DNA of 27,078 bases from JBEBSD01 sp040394475 (GTDB lineage: Bacteria; Bacteroidota; Bacteroidia; Cytophagales; Spirosomataceae), in assembly GCA_040394475.1 (NCBI GenBank), contig JBEBSD010000082.1, positions 1-27,078 on the forward strand, written 5' to 3'. The notes beneath the pieces are model-generated. The model saw nothing but the letters and a program-made list of their open reading frames with translations. It searched no databases and was not told the DNA's origin. Shown here one piece after another: positions 8,604 through 18,000 of the stretch. Within the stretch, counting starts at the first letter, position 1, and every line of letters begins with the position of its first letter. The position numbers and the translations under genes are program-made.

Positions 8604-8640
8604 AAAATCCTTGTAAGCACTTAGCTACAAGGATTTTTTT
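8604..8640 (+). terminator. Strong rho-independent terminator after the adaptor gene
   Basis: A 12-bp perfect stem (AAAATCCTTGTA 8604-8615, TACAAGGATTTT 8626-8637) with a 10-nt loop runs into a T-tract at 8634-8640. The A-rich left side means it could also terminate the convergent DUF2853 gene on the minus strand. Confidence 0.88.
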
Positions 8641-8661
8641 GTAAAAACAAAATCCGCTTTT

Positions 8662-9000
8662 TCAGTTATACACGCTTTCCTTACCGGTTGCTTTTACCAA
8701 CAGGTAGTAGAACAGCGCGCGGTACTTGTTGGGATTAGAGCTTCCCAACTGACTGACCACGTCCGAGATGTAACCGTCGAGTGCCGGACCATCCGCTAAT
8801 CCCAGTTTTTTGATCAGAAAATTTGCTTTTACCCGGTCCAATTCGGCTTTGTCGCTCGATGCAACTTTCGATGAGTCCGTATTGTAAATAGAAGGTCCGA
8901 GGCCTTTGGTAACTTTCTCCAGCAGAGAAGCGTCTATGGACAATCCTAATTTCTGGGCTTCCTGGCTGTAGGTTGCCAATGCGTCATCAAATTTGCTCAT
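8662..9000 (-). CDS. DUF2853 family protein
   Basis: This is a small cytosolic protein of 112 residues that I recognise as DUF2853 from the segments VTKGLGPSIYNTDSSKV, ANFLIKKLGL and NKYRALFYYLLVKATGKE. It is predicted to be mostly helical with no signal peptide or membrane segment. The family has no assigned function that I can name. It is transcribed convergently to the exporter genes and shares their terminator region, and is divergent from gpsA across a 162-bp gap. Confidence 0.85.
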   Translation of the reverse strand: MSKFDDALATYSQEAQKLGLSIDASLLEKVTKGLGPSIYNTDSSKVASSDKAELDRVKANFLIKKLGLADGPALDGYISDVVSQLGSSNPNKYRALFYYLLVKATGKESVYN

Positions 9001-9162
9001 AAGGTTTGTAGGATAAATGTTGATTAATAAATAAAATGTTCACGCTTTCTCTATAAGCAGTAATAAGTTAGAAACTAATTGCTATTTATACCAGGCTTTT
9101 GTGAAAAAGTAACGATGTTTAGCGGAAAATACTAAAAACATACCTATAGTGAATGATTCGAT

Positions 9163-10164
9163 ATGGCGGTTCTTACTAAAATTGCGGTGATTGGGGGAGG
9201 TAGCTGGGCTACTGCGCTGGTGAAAATTCTGGCAGAGGGGAAGGACAACAGCATTAACTGGTGGCTGCGGGATCCGGCCGATATTGCACACATCCGCAAA
9301 TATGGTCACAATCCGAGTTATCTGAGCGACGTGTATATTTCACCGTCGCGGGTGACGGTTTTTGAGGACATCAGGGAGGCTGTCAGCGCCGCGGATTACG
9401 TAGTGCTGGTGATCCCTGCGGCATTTTTGGAAGATTCCGTCTCTGGGTTACGTCCGGAGGACCTGAAGGGCAAACGCGTCATTTCAGCAGTCAAGGGCAT
9501 GATCCCGTCGGCTAACCTGCTGGTTACCGACTGGGTTGTCCGGAAGTTTGGGGTGAAGCTGTCGGATATCGCGGCGATAGGAGGTCCCTGTCATGCCGAA
9601 GAAGTGAGTCATGAAAAACAGTCCTATCTGACGATTGCTGCTTTCGACGGGGAGTGTGCGGCCGGTTTTGCGGAGCTGCTGACCGGACGTTATGTGGTCG
9701 CACACCCGCTGGCGGACCTCTATGGAATGGAGTATGCGGCCGTGATGAAAAATATTGTAGCGCTGGCCTGCGGGATTACGCACGGGCTGGGCTATGGGGA
9801 TAATTTCCAGGCGGTACTGGTTTCGAATGCCTTGCAGGAGATTTCCAGGCTGCTGGATGCCATAGACCCCCGGCCGCGCGAGCTGAGTGCGTCTGCTTAC
9901 CTGGGCGACCTCCTCGTTACGGCCTATTCACAGTTCAGCCGTAACCGGTTGTTTGGAAACATGATCGGACGCGGCTACAGTGTACAGGCAGCCCAGTTGG
10001 AAATGAATATGATTGCAGAGGGGTATTATGCCGCCAAGAGCATTTACCATATCAATGCCGTGCAGAAGGTATCGCTCCCGATTACGGAAATGGTCTATAA
10101 AGTGCTTTATGAAAACGTGCCTTGCTTAAAAGCGGTGGAAGTTCTGAAACAATCGTTGAAATAA
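9163..10164 (+). CDS. gpsA: Glycerol-3-phosphate dehydrogenase [NAD(P)+]
   Basis: GpsA reduces dihydroxyacetone phosphate to sn-glycerol-3-phosphate, the backbone of phospholipids, in the cytosol. The 333-residue protein starts with a Rossmann dinucleotide site, IAVIGGGSWATAL (G11-G13). It then has GGPCHAEEVSHEKQSYL and the catalytic-domain segment AAVMKNIVALACGI, where K196 is the expected active-site lysine. The helical C-terminal domain is complete. The ATG at 9163 sits seven residues before the Rossmann motif, as usual. The 162-bp upstream region is AT-rich, but I find no exact TAnnTTTG box in it. Confidence 0.95.
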   Translation: MAVLTKIAVIGGGSWATALVKILAEGKDNSINWWLRDPADIAHIRKYGHNPSYLSDVYISPSRVTVFEDIREAVSAADYVVLVIPAAFLEDSVSGLRPEDLKGKRVISAVKGMIPSANLLVTDWVVRKFGVKLSDIAAIGGPCHAEEVSHEKQSYLTIAAFDGECAAGFAELLTGRYVVAHPLADLYGMEYAAVMKNIVALACGITHGLGYGDNFQAVLVSNALQEISRLLDAIDPRPRELSASAYLGDLLVTAYSQFSRNRLFGNMIGRGYSVQAAQLEMNMIAEGYYAAKSIYHINAVQKVSLPITEMVYKVLYENVPCLKAVEVLKQSLK

Positions 10165-10165
10165 G

Positions 10166-10405
10166 TTACCATTTGTGTTTGAGCTCCTGAAGGAGATAAT
10201 CAAGGCCATTTAGCCTGATTTCATAAAGTGTTCCTATTAAAATACCCAATTTCCCATTAGGGAAACCTTCACGGGCAAACCATTCAAGATAGGAAACAGG
10301 CAGATCGGTAAGCAGTTTGTCCTTGTGCTTTCCATACGGCATTTTGTACGAAATAAGTTCGATCAAAATGTTCTTGTCGGGACCGGTGTGATTGGAACGT
10401 ATCAT
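10166..10405 (-). CDS. DUF3820 family protein
   Basis: A 79-residue protein with the DUF3820 core MPYGKHKDKLLTDLPVSYL followed by EWFAREGFPNGKLGILI. The Pfam family name refers to a quorum-sensing-regulated virulence factor, but that label comes from one Pseudomonas member and should not be transferred. No signal peptide is present. Its stop codon is one base away from the gpsA stop on the other strand, so the two genes meet tail to tail with no room for a separate terminator. Confidence 0.82.
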   Translation of the reverse strand: MIRSNHTGPDKNILIELISYKMPYGKHKDKLLTDLPVSYLEWFAREGFPNGKLGILIGTLYEIRLNGLDYLLQELKHKW

Positions 10406-10545
10406 AATGGTGCTAGTTGGGATGGATAGTCAGATAGCCATGCAAATTAAGAAGGAATTGAATGGCTTCAAAAACAATGCAATAATTAACGCTAAAATAA
10501 ACCGGAAAATTGTGTGAAGGGCCAATGAATAGCCGGAAGCAGTCC

Positions 10546-10573
10546 GGGGACCGGTTTCGCCTTCGCCGGCCCC
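10546..10573 (-). terminator. GC-rich hairpin downstream of the heparinase-like gene
   Basis: GGGG-a-CCGG (10546-10554) pairs with CCGGCCCC (10566-10573), giving an 8-bp stem with one bulged A. It is 23 bp past the stop of the minus-strand lyase gene. No good T-tract follows, so terminator activity is uncertain. The rest of the 190-bp gap to the DUF3820 gene shows nothing else I can support. Confidence 0.35.
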
Positions 10574-10595
10574 TGGAACTGGTGAGACCGGCAAC

Positions 10596-12524
10596 CTATT
10601 CTGTCGTGACAATAAACTGGTAATGCCCTTTCTGAGCCAGTTTACGGGCGTTGAAAGTGATCCGGTACAGCGCTTTTCCCCACACATTGGAGAGGCGCGG
10701 GTCCGGCTGCGGAACTGTTTCAATTTCCGGTGCCAGCTGTGCCGCATCGTAACGCAGCTTCACCTGTTTGTCACCGGCTTTTAGCTGTACGATACCCGGT
10801 TGTGAAATGTCAGGTTGCTCCGAAACCATAAAGTTGACCTGGTTTGGGGCCGTTGCGTTATGAAGCGTAAAAGCGTCATCCAATACGAATTCCCCTTTTT
10901 TATTGAACGTATAGGAGCGTCTCCACTCCCTGACCCCGGCCTGTTCAGGATACGCGCCGGAGATATCCATCGAAAGCATGGGTTTCTTTTCGTCGAATGT
11001 TACGTTCCGGGAACGGTAGGCGGCCCCGGCGGCCTGTGAGGCATTGTTGATTTTAGGGAGGTTATGGTAGTCGCTTTGCATGGTCCAGATCGTATAGCGG
11101 GCGCTGCTGAAGGTTTCACGCGTGTAGGTGCCGACACCGGCATCGATGAAGACAGGTGTTGCGTCGATATACAGGGAAAAGGTACCGATATCATTATGGT
11201 TATGGCTTTCAGCATTGTTTCCGCCCTTGGCAGCGAAAAAGAAGCCATTGTCGTTTTTAAGATAGCAGAATTCCGTCTCCGGATACCATACCGCTTTGAA
11301 GGCAGGCAGCGCCGGCTGCTGCTCCTGTAACTGCGGTGTGTACCGGAAGTCTTCCAGGGCCCGGAACAGGTCGCGTCCGGCGCGGATGACGCGTTCCGGC
11401 CTGCGGTTATTCAGGTAGGCAGCAAAACGTTGCATCACAGGGCTGTTTACCGCTTTCCCGTAACGGAATATAACGCCTGCATCACCTCCTCCGCGGGCCG
11501 AGGCATCGGCAAAATTGACCACCCAGCCATTCCCGATATAGGAATTGGCAATGTATTCACCCATGTTTTTGATGATGGGTTCCTGAAAGACAGAAAGGGT
11601 ACCGTTGCTGGCGTAACTGAGTATCTGCAGGAAATCATACAGTTTGCCGGCCGCATGCCCCCAATAGGAGGGGCCCTCCTCGCAGGCGCCGTCGGCATGC
11701 GTGTAGTTAATGAATTCGTCGGTAGAAACCATGGCCCGGTAGACGCCGGCCGCACGTTTGTCCGGATCGGTTTCCATCAGTAAGAAGCAGGTGAGTACAT
11801 TGAAATTACACCAGGGGTTCCAGTTATTGACCATTCCGCCCGGCTTTAACTGGAAGGCCTGCCACCAGAAATCGCTTCGTTCCCTAAAGGGCGTCAGAAT
11901 CCGGTCCTGAATATTGACTTTAATCCGCTCTGCAATCAGTGGATTAATCTGGTCGAAAGGTTCTTTAAAGAAATAATAGACCCACGCCATAAACGATCCC
12001 ATATCCCCGGACGTAAGATCGATCCCCTGCTCCCGGAAGTCGGGAATGGCCAGCTTGGACGACTGGGCAGAGGATAAATGTGCCGATAGCACCCAACTGG
12101 TCATTTCGGTAAACATCCAGACACCGTTGGCGATCTGGTCGATAAAGCGGCCCTTCCCTTCGCACAATTCGGCCAGCACAAGGGCGGATAAGGCATTGCA
12201 GTTGCTGCCGAAAGGGTCCTGCATGGTGGTCCGGGCCCCCGTGCGGGAATAATCGAGGTAGTCGGTTAACCGGATCACTTTCCACTCGTAATCCAGGTAG
12301 CGTTCTCCGACTTTGAGCTGCTCCTCCCGGAAGGGATCCGTAAGTTGTTCCCACGCCCGGCGATCGGAATAGGCCGGGTAAGGGACCCATTCCGAGGGTT
12401 CCAGCAGCGCGCTGCGAACTTGCTGCAAGGAAGCTTTTTGTTGTAACAGGTCTCTTTTGTCATAGGCGGAGGCCGGGAATGGAATGTAAACGGCCAGCAA
12501 CAGGGTGAGAATAAATGGCTTCAT
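10596..12524 (-). CDS. Secreted heparinase II/III-family polysaccharide lyase
   Basis: The 642-residue protein has a signal peptide (MKPFILTLLLAVYIPFPASA, cleavage near residue 20) and so acts in the periplasm or outside. The N-terminal half is an alpha/alpha toroid with NNWNPWCN at 233-240 and GACEEGPSYWGHA at 279-291, where Y287 sits where heparinase II-like lyases have a catalytic tyrosine. The C-terminal half is the heparinase II/III-like beta-sandwich (PF07940 type) with ESHNHNDIGTFSLY at 439-452 and a nearby GVGTYTRETF loop. Family members cleave uronate-containing polysaccharides by beta-elimination; the actual substrate cannot be told from this sequence. It is divergent from the amine-oxidase gene, and no SusCD pair is immediately linked to it. 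Confidence 0.88.
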   Translation of the reverse strand: MKPFILTLLLAVYIPFPASAYDKRDLLQQKASLQQVRSALLEPSEWVPYPAYSDRRAWEQLTDPFREEQLKVGERYLDYEWKVIRLTDYLDYSRTGARTTMQDPFGSNCNALSALVLAELCEGKGRFIDQIANGVWMFTEMTSWVLSAHLSSAQSSKLAIPDFREQGIDLTSGDMGSFMAWVYYFFKEPFDQINPLIAERIKVNIQDRILTPFRERSDFWWQAFQLKPGGMVNNWNPWCNFNVLTCFLLMETDPDKRAAGVYRAMVSTDEFINYTHADGACEEGPSYWGHAAGKLYDFLQILSYASNGTLSVFQEPIIKNMGEYIANSYIGNGWVVNFADASARGGGDAGVIFRYGKAVNSPVMQRFAAYLNNRRPERVIRAGRDLFRALEDFRYTPQLQEQQPALPAFKAVWYPETEFCYLKNDNGFFFAAKGGNNAESHNHNDIGTFSLYIDATPVFIDAGVGTYTRETFSSARYTIWTMQSDYHNLPKINNASQAAGAAYRSRNVTFDEKKPMLSMDISGAYPEQAGVREWRRSYTFNKKGEFVLDDAFTLHNATAPNQVNFMVSEQPDISQPGIVQLKAGDKQVKLRYDAAQLAPEIETVPQPDPRLSNVWGKALYRITFNARKLAQKGHYQFIVTTE

Positions 12525-12789
12525 GTGCTTTCGAAGTTGGTTTTTGTACTTTCGGGATTTGACACCATAGATTACTCCGTTATAAAGGAGAGATTCACCG
12601 GGTTTTACCGGATTAATGTTGTTTATCTGACCGATAAAGGGCTGCAGCCCGGAAGACGCATTTACCGGAAAAACAACGGATACTAAAATTGTAAAATAAT
12701 AAGCTTAGTTTGATAGAAAATAAGGAAATTGAACGCTGAAAACGAAGGCTGAAAGCCCTTCGGTGTTTTTGTCCCTGATCACCCTGAAT
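12525..12789. other. Divergent intergenic region with two palindromes
   Basis: This 265-bp gap separates the minus-strand lyase and the plus-strand amine-oxidase gene. It holds an inverted repeat TTTATC-TGACC-GATAAA (12622-12638) directly followed by the perfect 12-bp palindrome GGGCTGCAGCCC (12639-12650). A TACTTTCG sequence (12548-12555) is one base from a -7 box on the plus strand. I see no small gene. A regulator site is possible but unproven. Confidence 0.35.
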
Positions 12790-14139
12790 ATGACTACAAG
12801 AAGAACTTTTGTCAAACAGGCAGCCCTTGCTGCCGGTGGAGCAGTAGTGGCTCCCTTCGCCTTAAGTGCCGTTCCTCATGTAAGAAAACGGAAAGTAATT
12901 GTCATCGGAGCAGGGTTCTCCGGCCTGGCAGCTGCTTGGAAACTGGCCCGGCAAAATATCGATTGCATCGTCCTGGAAAGTCGCAACCGCATTGGCGGCC
13001 GTGTGTTTTCCCATCGGATCGACGATCAGCTGGTGATTGAATTAGGCGGGGAATGGGTGGGGAAATCGCATGTCCGGATACAGGAACTCTGCGGGGAACT
13101 GAACCTGGAACTGCAGAATAATGAATTCGACACCCATTTGCTGTATAAGGGAGACTATGCCCCGGCCGGCAGCTGGCAGTACAGTGAAAACTGGGAGGCC
13201 CGGTTGCGAAAAATAATAGCCGACTATCCGCATTTCCCGGAGGCTGAACAGCGCCGGCTCGATCAAACGGACTGGTGGCGGTTTTTGGTTCAGAACGGGT
13301 GCGAAGGAAGGGATCTGGATATCCGGGAATTACTGGACAGCACCGACTTTGGAGAAGGGATCCGCCATGTTTCGGCTTATGCTGCGCTGTCGGAATATGC
13401 GGAGAGCAGTGAAAAAAATGAAATGGACTTGAAAATAAAGGGCGGGAACGGGATGCTCGCGGAAAAGCTGGCCGAAAAGATCGGAAAGGAGAAGATTCTG
13501 CTGCAGCACACCGTGACGAAAATTGTACAGAACGATACCGTTAAAGTTTATTGTGACAATGGAAAGGTATTCGAGGCAGATAAGATCATCTGTAGTATCC
13601 CCACGTTTGCCCTGCAGCAGATTGACTGGCAGCCCGGACTGCCGGAAGCCAAATTGCAGGCGCTGCAGGAATTGCAGTATGCCCGGATCAACAAGCATGC
13701 GTTATTGTTTGAAAAACGTTTCTGGAAGGATGAACGCTTCGATATGGTTACGGACCAGACGCCGCATTACTTTTATCACGGCACTAAAAACCAGGTCTCT
13801 GAAAAAGGCGTCCTGATTTCCTACAGTATCGGAGAGAAGGCAGCCGTTATCGCTAACCAGGACAACGAATGGAATGCGGCGGAAATGGAAAAAACATTAA
13901 AGCCCTGCTTCGGAGAGATAAGGCCCTTTCTGAAAAAGCAGGTAAATTACTACTGGGGAAATGATGCCTACTCGCGGGGGGCCTATGCGATGTATAGCCG
14001 TGGTCAGTGGTTTACCGTCCGGCCTGTGTTACAGGCGCCCTTTTTGCATACATTGTTTGCCGGAGAACACCTGGCCGACTGGCAGGGCTTTATGGAAGGG
14101 GCGATTAACACCGGCGAGGAAGCAGCGGAACAGGTATAG
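12790..14139 (+). CDS. Tat-exported FAD-dependent amine oxidase-like oxidoreductase
   Basis: This is a flavin amine oxidase superfamily protein (monoamine oxidase/phytoene desaturase fold) of 449 residues. ATG 12790 is preferred over GTG 12763 because it starts a twin-arginine signal: RRTFVK at 4-9 followed by AALAAGGAVVAPFALSA. The FAD-binding Rossmann motif is VIVIGAGFSGLAAA (36-49), then ESRNRIGGRV (63-72) and GGEWVG (86-91). The C-terminal flavin motif is FAGEHLADWQGFMEGAI. Tat export suggests it folds with FAD in the cytoplasm and works in the periplasm. The substrate is unknown. It is followed by a hairpin terminator and then the FadR-type regulator gene, so it is probably a separate unit. 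Confidence 0.87.
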   Translation: MTTRRTFVKQAALAAGGAVVAPFALSAVPHVRKRKVIVIGAGFSGLAAAWKLARQNIDCIVLESRNRIGGRVFSHRIDDQLVIELGGEWVGKSHVRIQELCGELNLELQNNEFDTHLLYKGDYAPAGSWQYSENWEARLRKIIADYPHFPEAEQRRLDQTDWWRFLVQNGCEGRDLDIRELLDSTDFGEGIRHVSAYAALSEYAESSEKNEMDLKIKGGNGMLAEKLAEKIGKEKILLQHTVTKIVQNDTVKVYCDNGKVFEADKIICSIPTFALQQIDWQPGLPEAKLQALQELQYARINKHALLFEKRFWKDERFDMVTDQTPHYFYHGTKNQVSEKGVLISYSIGEKAAVIANQDNEWNAAEMEKTLKPCFGEIRPFLKKQVNYYWGNDAYSRGAYAMYSRGQWFTVRPVLQAPFLHTLFAGEHLADWQGFMEGAINTGEEAAEQV

Positions 14140-14159
14140 GCCCTTTCCGGTCTCTTGAC

Positions 14160-14204
14160 CGGGTCGCGCAGACGGTGAAAGCGCGACGACAGACCCGATT
14201 TTTA
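14160..14204 (+). terminator. Probable terminator of the amine-oxidase gene
   Basis: Outer arms CGGGTC (14160-14165) and GACCCG (14192-14197) are followed by ATTTTTAATT. An inner stem GTCGCGC (14163-14169) / GCGCGAC (14181-14187) shares three bases with the outer arm, so the two helices partly compete. Located 21 bp past the stop codon. Confidence 0.6.
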
Positions 14205-14215
14205 ATTCTATTTGT

Positions 14216-14243
14216 AATACATATCTGATTTATATGATATTTG
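14216..14243 (+). promoter_or_regulatory. Candidate autoregulatory operator and -7 box of the FadR-type regulator gene
   Basis: Positions 14216-14236 match the 21-bp palindrome upstream of susC at 16 of 21 positions when aligned by eye, with shared core TCTGA and right arm TATATG. GATATTTG (14236-14243) is one base from the TAnnTTTG -7 box and lies 17 bp before the ATG at 14260. The operator-like site would thus cover the region just upstream of the -7 box, as expected for autorepression. It is degenerate, so binding would be weaker than at susC. Confidence 0.42.
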
Positions 14244-14259
14244 GGGAAAATTTAGACAC

Positions 14260-14961
14260 ATGGAAGAAACATTGACGCCGGTCATTAGCATTACGATGAC
14301 CGATCAGGTGGAAGGAAAATTACTGGAATATTTCAAACAGCGTAACCTGAAACCGGGAGACCAGATACCGAAGGAAATAGAACTGGTAGAGGCATTGGGT
14401 GTAAGCCGCAGCGTAGTGCGGGAGGCGATGAGCCGCCTGCGGATGCTGGGCTTGATCGATGTGCGTAAAAGACGCGGGGCCGTCATGGCGGAGCCGGACA
14501 TTTTCAGTGGCATGGAACGCCTGCTGAAACCCCATTTTCTTGCCCACGAATCTATCAAACAGCTCTTTCAGATCCGGCTGATGCTGGAAATAGGCCTTAG
14601 CGATTTCCTGTATCCACGACTCACCCAAAATGACCTCGACCGGCTGGAAGGCGTAGTGGAAGCAGAAAAAAAAGCCGAATCGAAAGCCGAACGCGTGCAG
14701 TTGGACTCTCAATTCCATTCGGAGCTGTACAAAATAACCGGCAACGAAACACTGATGCGTTTCCAGAAAATGCTGTTGCCCCTGTTTCAGTACATCACCG
14801 AATACAACGCGCATCTCCGACAGCCGGTAGCCCCCTCGTCGGTCACCCATACCGACCTGATCGCCGTTTTGAGAGAAGGCGATGCGGAAGCCTTCCGGAT
14901 AGCCATGCGGAAACATTTCGAGCCCCACTATAAAATCATGGCCTCACCCCCCGAAAAATAG
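14260..14961 (+). CDS. FadR-subfamily GntR transcriptional regulator (FCD domain)
   Basis: A 233-residue local regulator. The N-terminal winged helix-turn-helix covers about 14-78 and includes PGDQIPKEIELVEALGVSR and VVREAMSRLRMLGLIDVRK. The C-terminal FCD ligand domain (about 95-225) shows the metal-ligand pattern D149-x3-H153, H197 and H219. Many FCD regulators bind a sugar acid, amino acid or other carboxylate next to the metal, so the ligand here may be acidic. The gene is 127 bp upstream of and co-directional with the susC operon. A perfect palindrome with the FadR-type core GTCAGAC lies in the susC promoter and a degenerate copy in its own, so I infer it represses both until a substrate-derived ligand appears. 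Confidence 0.9.
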   Translation: MEETLTPVISITMTDQVEGKLLEYFKQRNLKPGDQIPKEIELVEALGVSRSVVREAMSRLRMLGLIDVRKRRGAVMAEPDIFSGMERLLKPHFLAHESIKQLFQIRLMLEIGLSDFLYPRLTQNDLDRLEGVVEAEKKAESKAERVQLDSQFHSELYKITGNETLMRFQKMLLPLFQYITEYNAHLRQPVAPSSVTHTDLIAVLREGDAEAFRIAMRKHFEPHYKIMASPPEK

Positions 14962-15008
14962 CCTGAACGCTCATTGTATAACTTTTTTCATAAATAATTA
15001 AGGAATCC

Positions 15009-15041
15009 CTTGACATGGATTTAAGAATACGCTTATATTTG
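15009..15041 (+). promoter_or_regulatory. Promoter of the susC operon
   Basis: TATATTTG (15034-15041) matches the Bacteroidota -7 box TAnnTTTG exactly. CTTGACA (15009-15015) provides a -33-like element, with 21 nt between CTTG and the -7 box. Initiation is expected around 15047-15049, inside the palindromic operator, and about 40 nt before the susC ATG. Confidence 0.65.
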
Positions 15042-15042
15042 C

Positions 15043-15063
15043 CATATATGTCAGACATATATG
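15043..15063. promoter_or_regulatory. Perfect 21-bp palindromic operator, probable FadR-type binding site
   Basis: Arms CATATATGTC (15043-15052) and GACATATATG (15054-15063) are perfect reverse complements around a single A. The core GTCAGAC has the GTCnGAC form of sites bound by FadR-type GntR proteins (E. coli FadR prefers TGGTCnGACCA). It begins one base after the -7 box and covers the expected transcription start, the classic place for a repressor. The FadR-type gene next door is the obvious candidate protein. Confidence 0.72.
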
Positions 15064-15088
15064 CTATAAAACCTAAATCTTAGCGAAG

Positions 15089-18000
15089 ATGAAACAAGAT
15101 TTTACGCAAATTATCCTAAGGAAGGTACGCTGTACTTTACTGCTGTTGTGCTGCTTTATCCAGACGATGGGGCAAGCGCAAGTTCCCGTTAAAGGGGTGG
15201 TGCAGGGGGAGAGTGAGCTGCCGTTGCCCGGCGTGAATGTTACCGTAAAAGGTACGGCAACCGGAACGATCACCGACATAGACGGGCGTTTCGAGCTGAC
15301 GATCCCGTCAACAGAATCGGCGCTGGTAGTCTCATTCATAGGGTATGTAACACAAGAGATTATTCCGGGAAGCAATTCCGCCCTTAAGATCACATTAGCA
15401 CCCGACCGGCTGGCATTGGACGAAGTGGTCGTGGTGGGTTACGGCCAGCGTAGGAAGAGCGATATTACCGGGGCGATTTCAACATTGAAAGGCAGCGAAA
15501 TTGAGAACCGGGCGGTTACAAGAGTGGAGCAGGCGTTACAAGGGATGGTGCCGGGTCTGAATGTGACGAACGCAAACGGGCAGCCGGGCAGCCAGGGTGT
15601 CGATTTTAAGATAAGAGGCACCAGTACTTTTTCGGGTAATCCCGTGCTTACGATTATTGACGGAGTACCCTCGTCACTCGACAGGATTAATCCTAATGAT
15701 GTAGAGAGTATCAGTGTCCTGAAAGATGCCGCATCCGCTGCCATTTACGGTTCGCGGGCCACGGGCGGGGTAATTATTGTCACGACCAAGAATGGAAAGG
15801 CCGGAATCCCGAAGTTCAGTTATAGCGGGATAGTGGGTATTCAGAGCCCTACCCGGTATCCGGAAAAGGTATCTGTTCTGGACCATGCGCTGCTTTTAAA
15901 TGAAGCGAGGGTTAATGATGGCCTTCCCGCGAAATACAGCGATGCAGAGCTGTCGGAGATGAGGTCTCCCGGCTTTAAATCATATGATTGGGAAGACGCC
16001 ATGATGCGGCAGGCTTTTCAGCAAAATCATAATTTCAGCGTGTCCGGCGGCGGTGAACGCTATGGTTATTATGTATCGTTGGGATATTTAAGTCAGGACG
16101 GTATTGTCATTAACAGTAGCCAGAAACGGTTCAATATCCAGGTTAATCAGAACTTTAATGTTTCAGACAAGCTGAAGTTCAGCATGAAGACCGGAGTTTC
16201 TCCTTCAACGAGAATCGCGCCGCCAATTGACGGTTTCTTTAACCATGTGGCACAGAAACCCAGGTTGCACGCTATAAAAAGCGAGGACGGCAAGTGGCTT
16301 CAGCATCCGGAAAGCGCCGGAGCCGGACGCAACCCCATTGCCCGCATATCGCCTGAAGGCGGGCAGGAGCTTTTAAAAGGCACAAGATTCCTGGGGAATT
16401 TTACAATGGACTACACCCCGTTGTCAAACCTTACCCTGACGGGTACCTACGGGCTTACGAGTAATCAGGACCGTCTCAGGAATTACCAGAAGAAAATCAC
16501 TTATTACAAACAGTACAGTCCCGACGAGGTCGCCTCTTATACGGATTTCAATATCCTGACAGTAGATAATTCTTCGAATGTTTTCCAGAACGTAAACCTT
16601 CTGGCCAGTTATTCGAAACGCTTCGGGAAGCATCAGCTCTCTGTAATGGCAGGTTCTACTGCAGAATGGTACAGCGAGTTCAATGATTTTGTTGAGACCC
16701 GGGACTTTTTAACCGACGAGCTATATGCCATCAGTGCGGGAAGCGGTGACCGGAGTCTGTGGAATATTTCAGGAGATGCCGCTGATTGGTCGTTAGCTTC
16801 TTTCATTTCAAGGGGCAATTATTCGTATCTTGATAAATATTACATAGAGGGAATCATCCGTCGCGACGGTTCTTCCAGATTCAGGGAAGATATCCGTTGG
16901 GGGACGTTTCCGTCCGTATCAGCCGGGTGGATACTTTCGCAGGAGAAGTTCCTGAGAAACAGCAAAGTGATATCATTCCTGAAAATCCGGGGTTCCTGGG
17001 GGCAGGTAGGGAATCAGAACGCCGGAGGTTATTATCCGTTCGCCAATACGCTGGTACAGAATTCCGTTTTTTTCAATGAATCGCCATTCAGAGGGGTCAG
17101 GCCTGCCGGTGCGCCTAACCCCCTGCTTACCTGGGAAACAAAAGAATCGATCAATTTGGGTATTGAAGGGAATCTGCTATCGGGCTTACTGGAATTCAAC
17201 CTGGAGCTATTTAAAGAAAAGACGAAGGATATCTTATTGCAGTTACCTGTACCTACTACTTTCGGACAGATGGCGCCGGTGCAGAATGCCGGAACGGTGG
17301 AAAACAGGGGGTGGGAATTGGAACTACATCATCGCAAGAAGATTAATGCCTTTTCTTATGGCGTGACCTTCCAGATTTCGGATGCTACCAACAAAGTGAT
17401 TGATATGGTAGGGACAGGACCCAGGATTTCCGGGAACCAGATTACCGAGGAAGGAAGGCCTATGAATGAATGGTACGGCCTGAAGTCCATCGGGTATTTC
17501 CAATCTGAAGGAGAGGTCGCCGATGCCCCTTTCCAGAATGCGGTAACCTCGCCGGGCGACCTTCGCTTTGAAGAAAATGGCGGGAATCCCAACGCGATTA
17601 CGCCCGACGACAGGGTACGGCTGGGGCGTTCGGATTCGAGATTCCCTTTTGGAATACGATTGAATTTTAATTACCGGAATTTTGATCTTCTGCTGTTTGG
17701 ACAGGGAGTGATGAAGGGGCTCAGGCAAAGCCAGGGATATACTGCCTTCAATTTTGACCGGGATGTTTCGACGATCCGTACCTACCATCTGGATCGCTGG
17801 ACTCCCGAAACTCCAAACGCCAGATTCCCGAAGCCGAGGAACGGACAATTGAACAATGTCAATACGCAGTTCTCCAGTTTCTGGCTTGAAGACGCTTCCT
17901 ATTTTAGGTTTAAAAACCTGCAGTTGGGGTATACTTTCAACGGTCAGGCGACCGGCAAATGGAAAATGGGTCCAGTCAGAATATATGCCGGCGGGGAAAA

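Noticed and set aside
12622..12638. TTTATCTGACCGATAAA as a third operator of the FadR-type regulator
   Set aside because: It shares the TCTGAC core but matches only about 11 of 21 positions of the susC palindrome and has a different symmetry.
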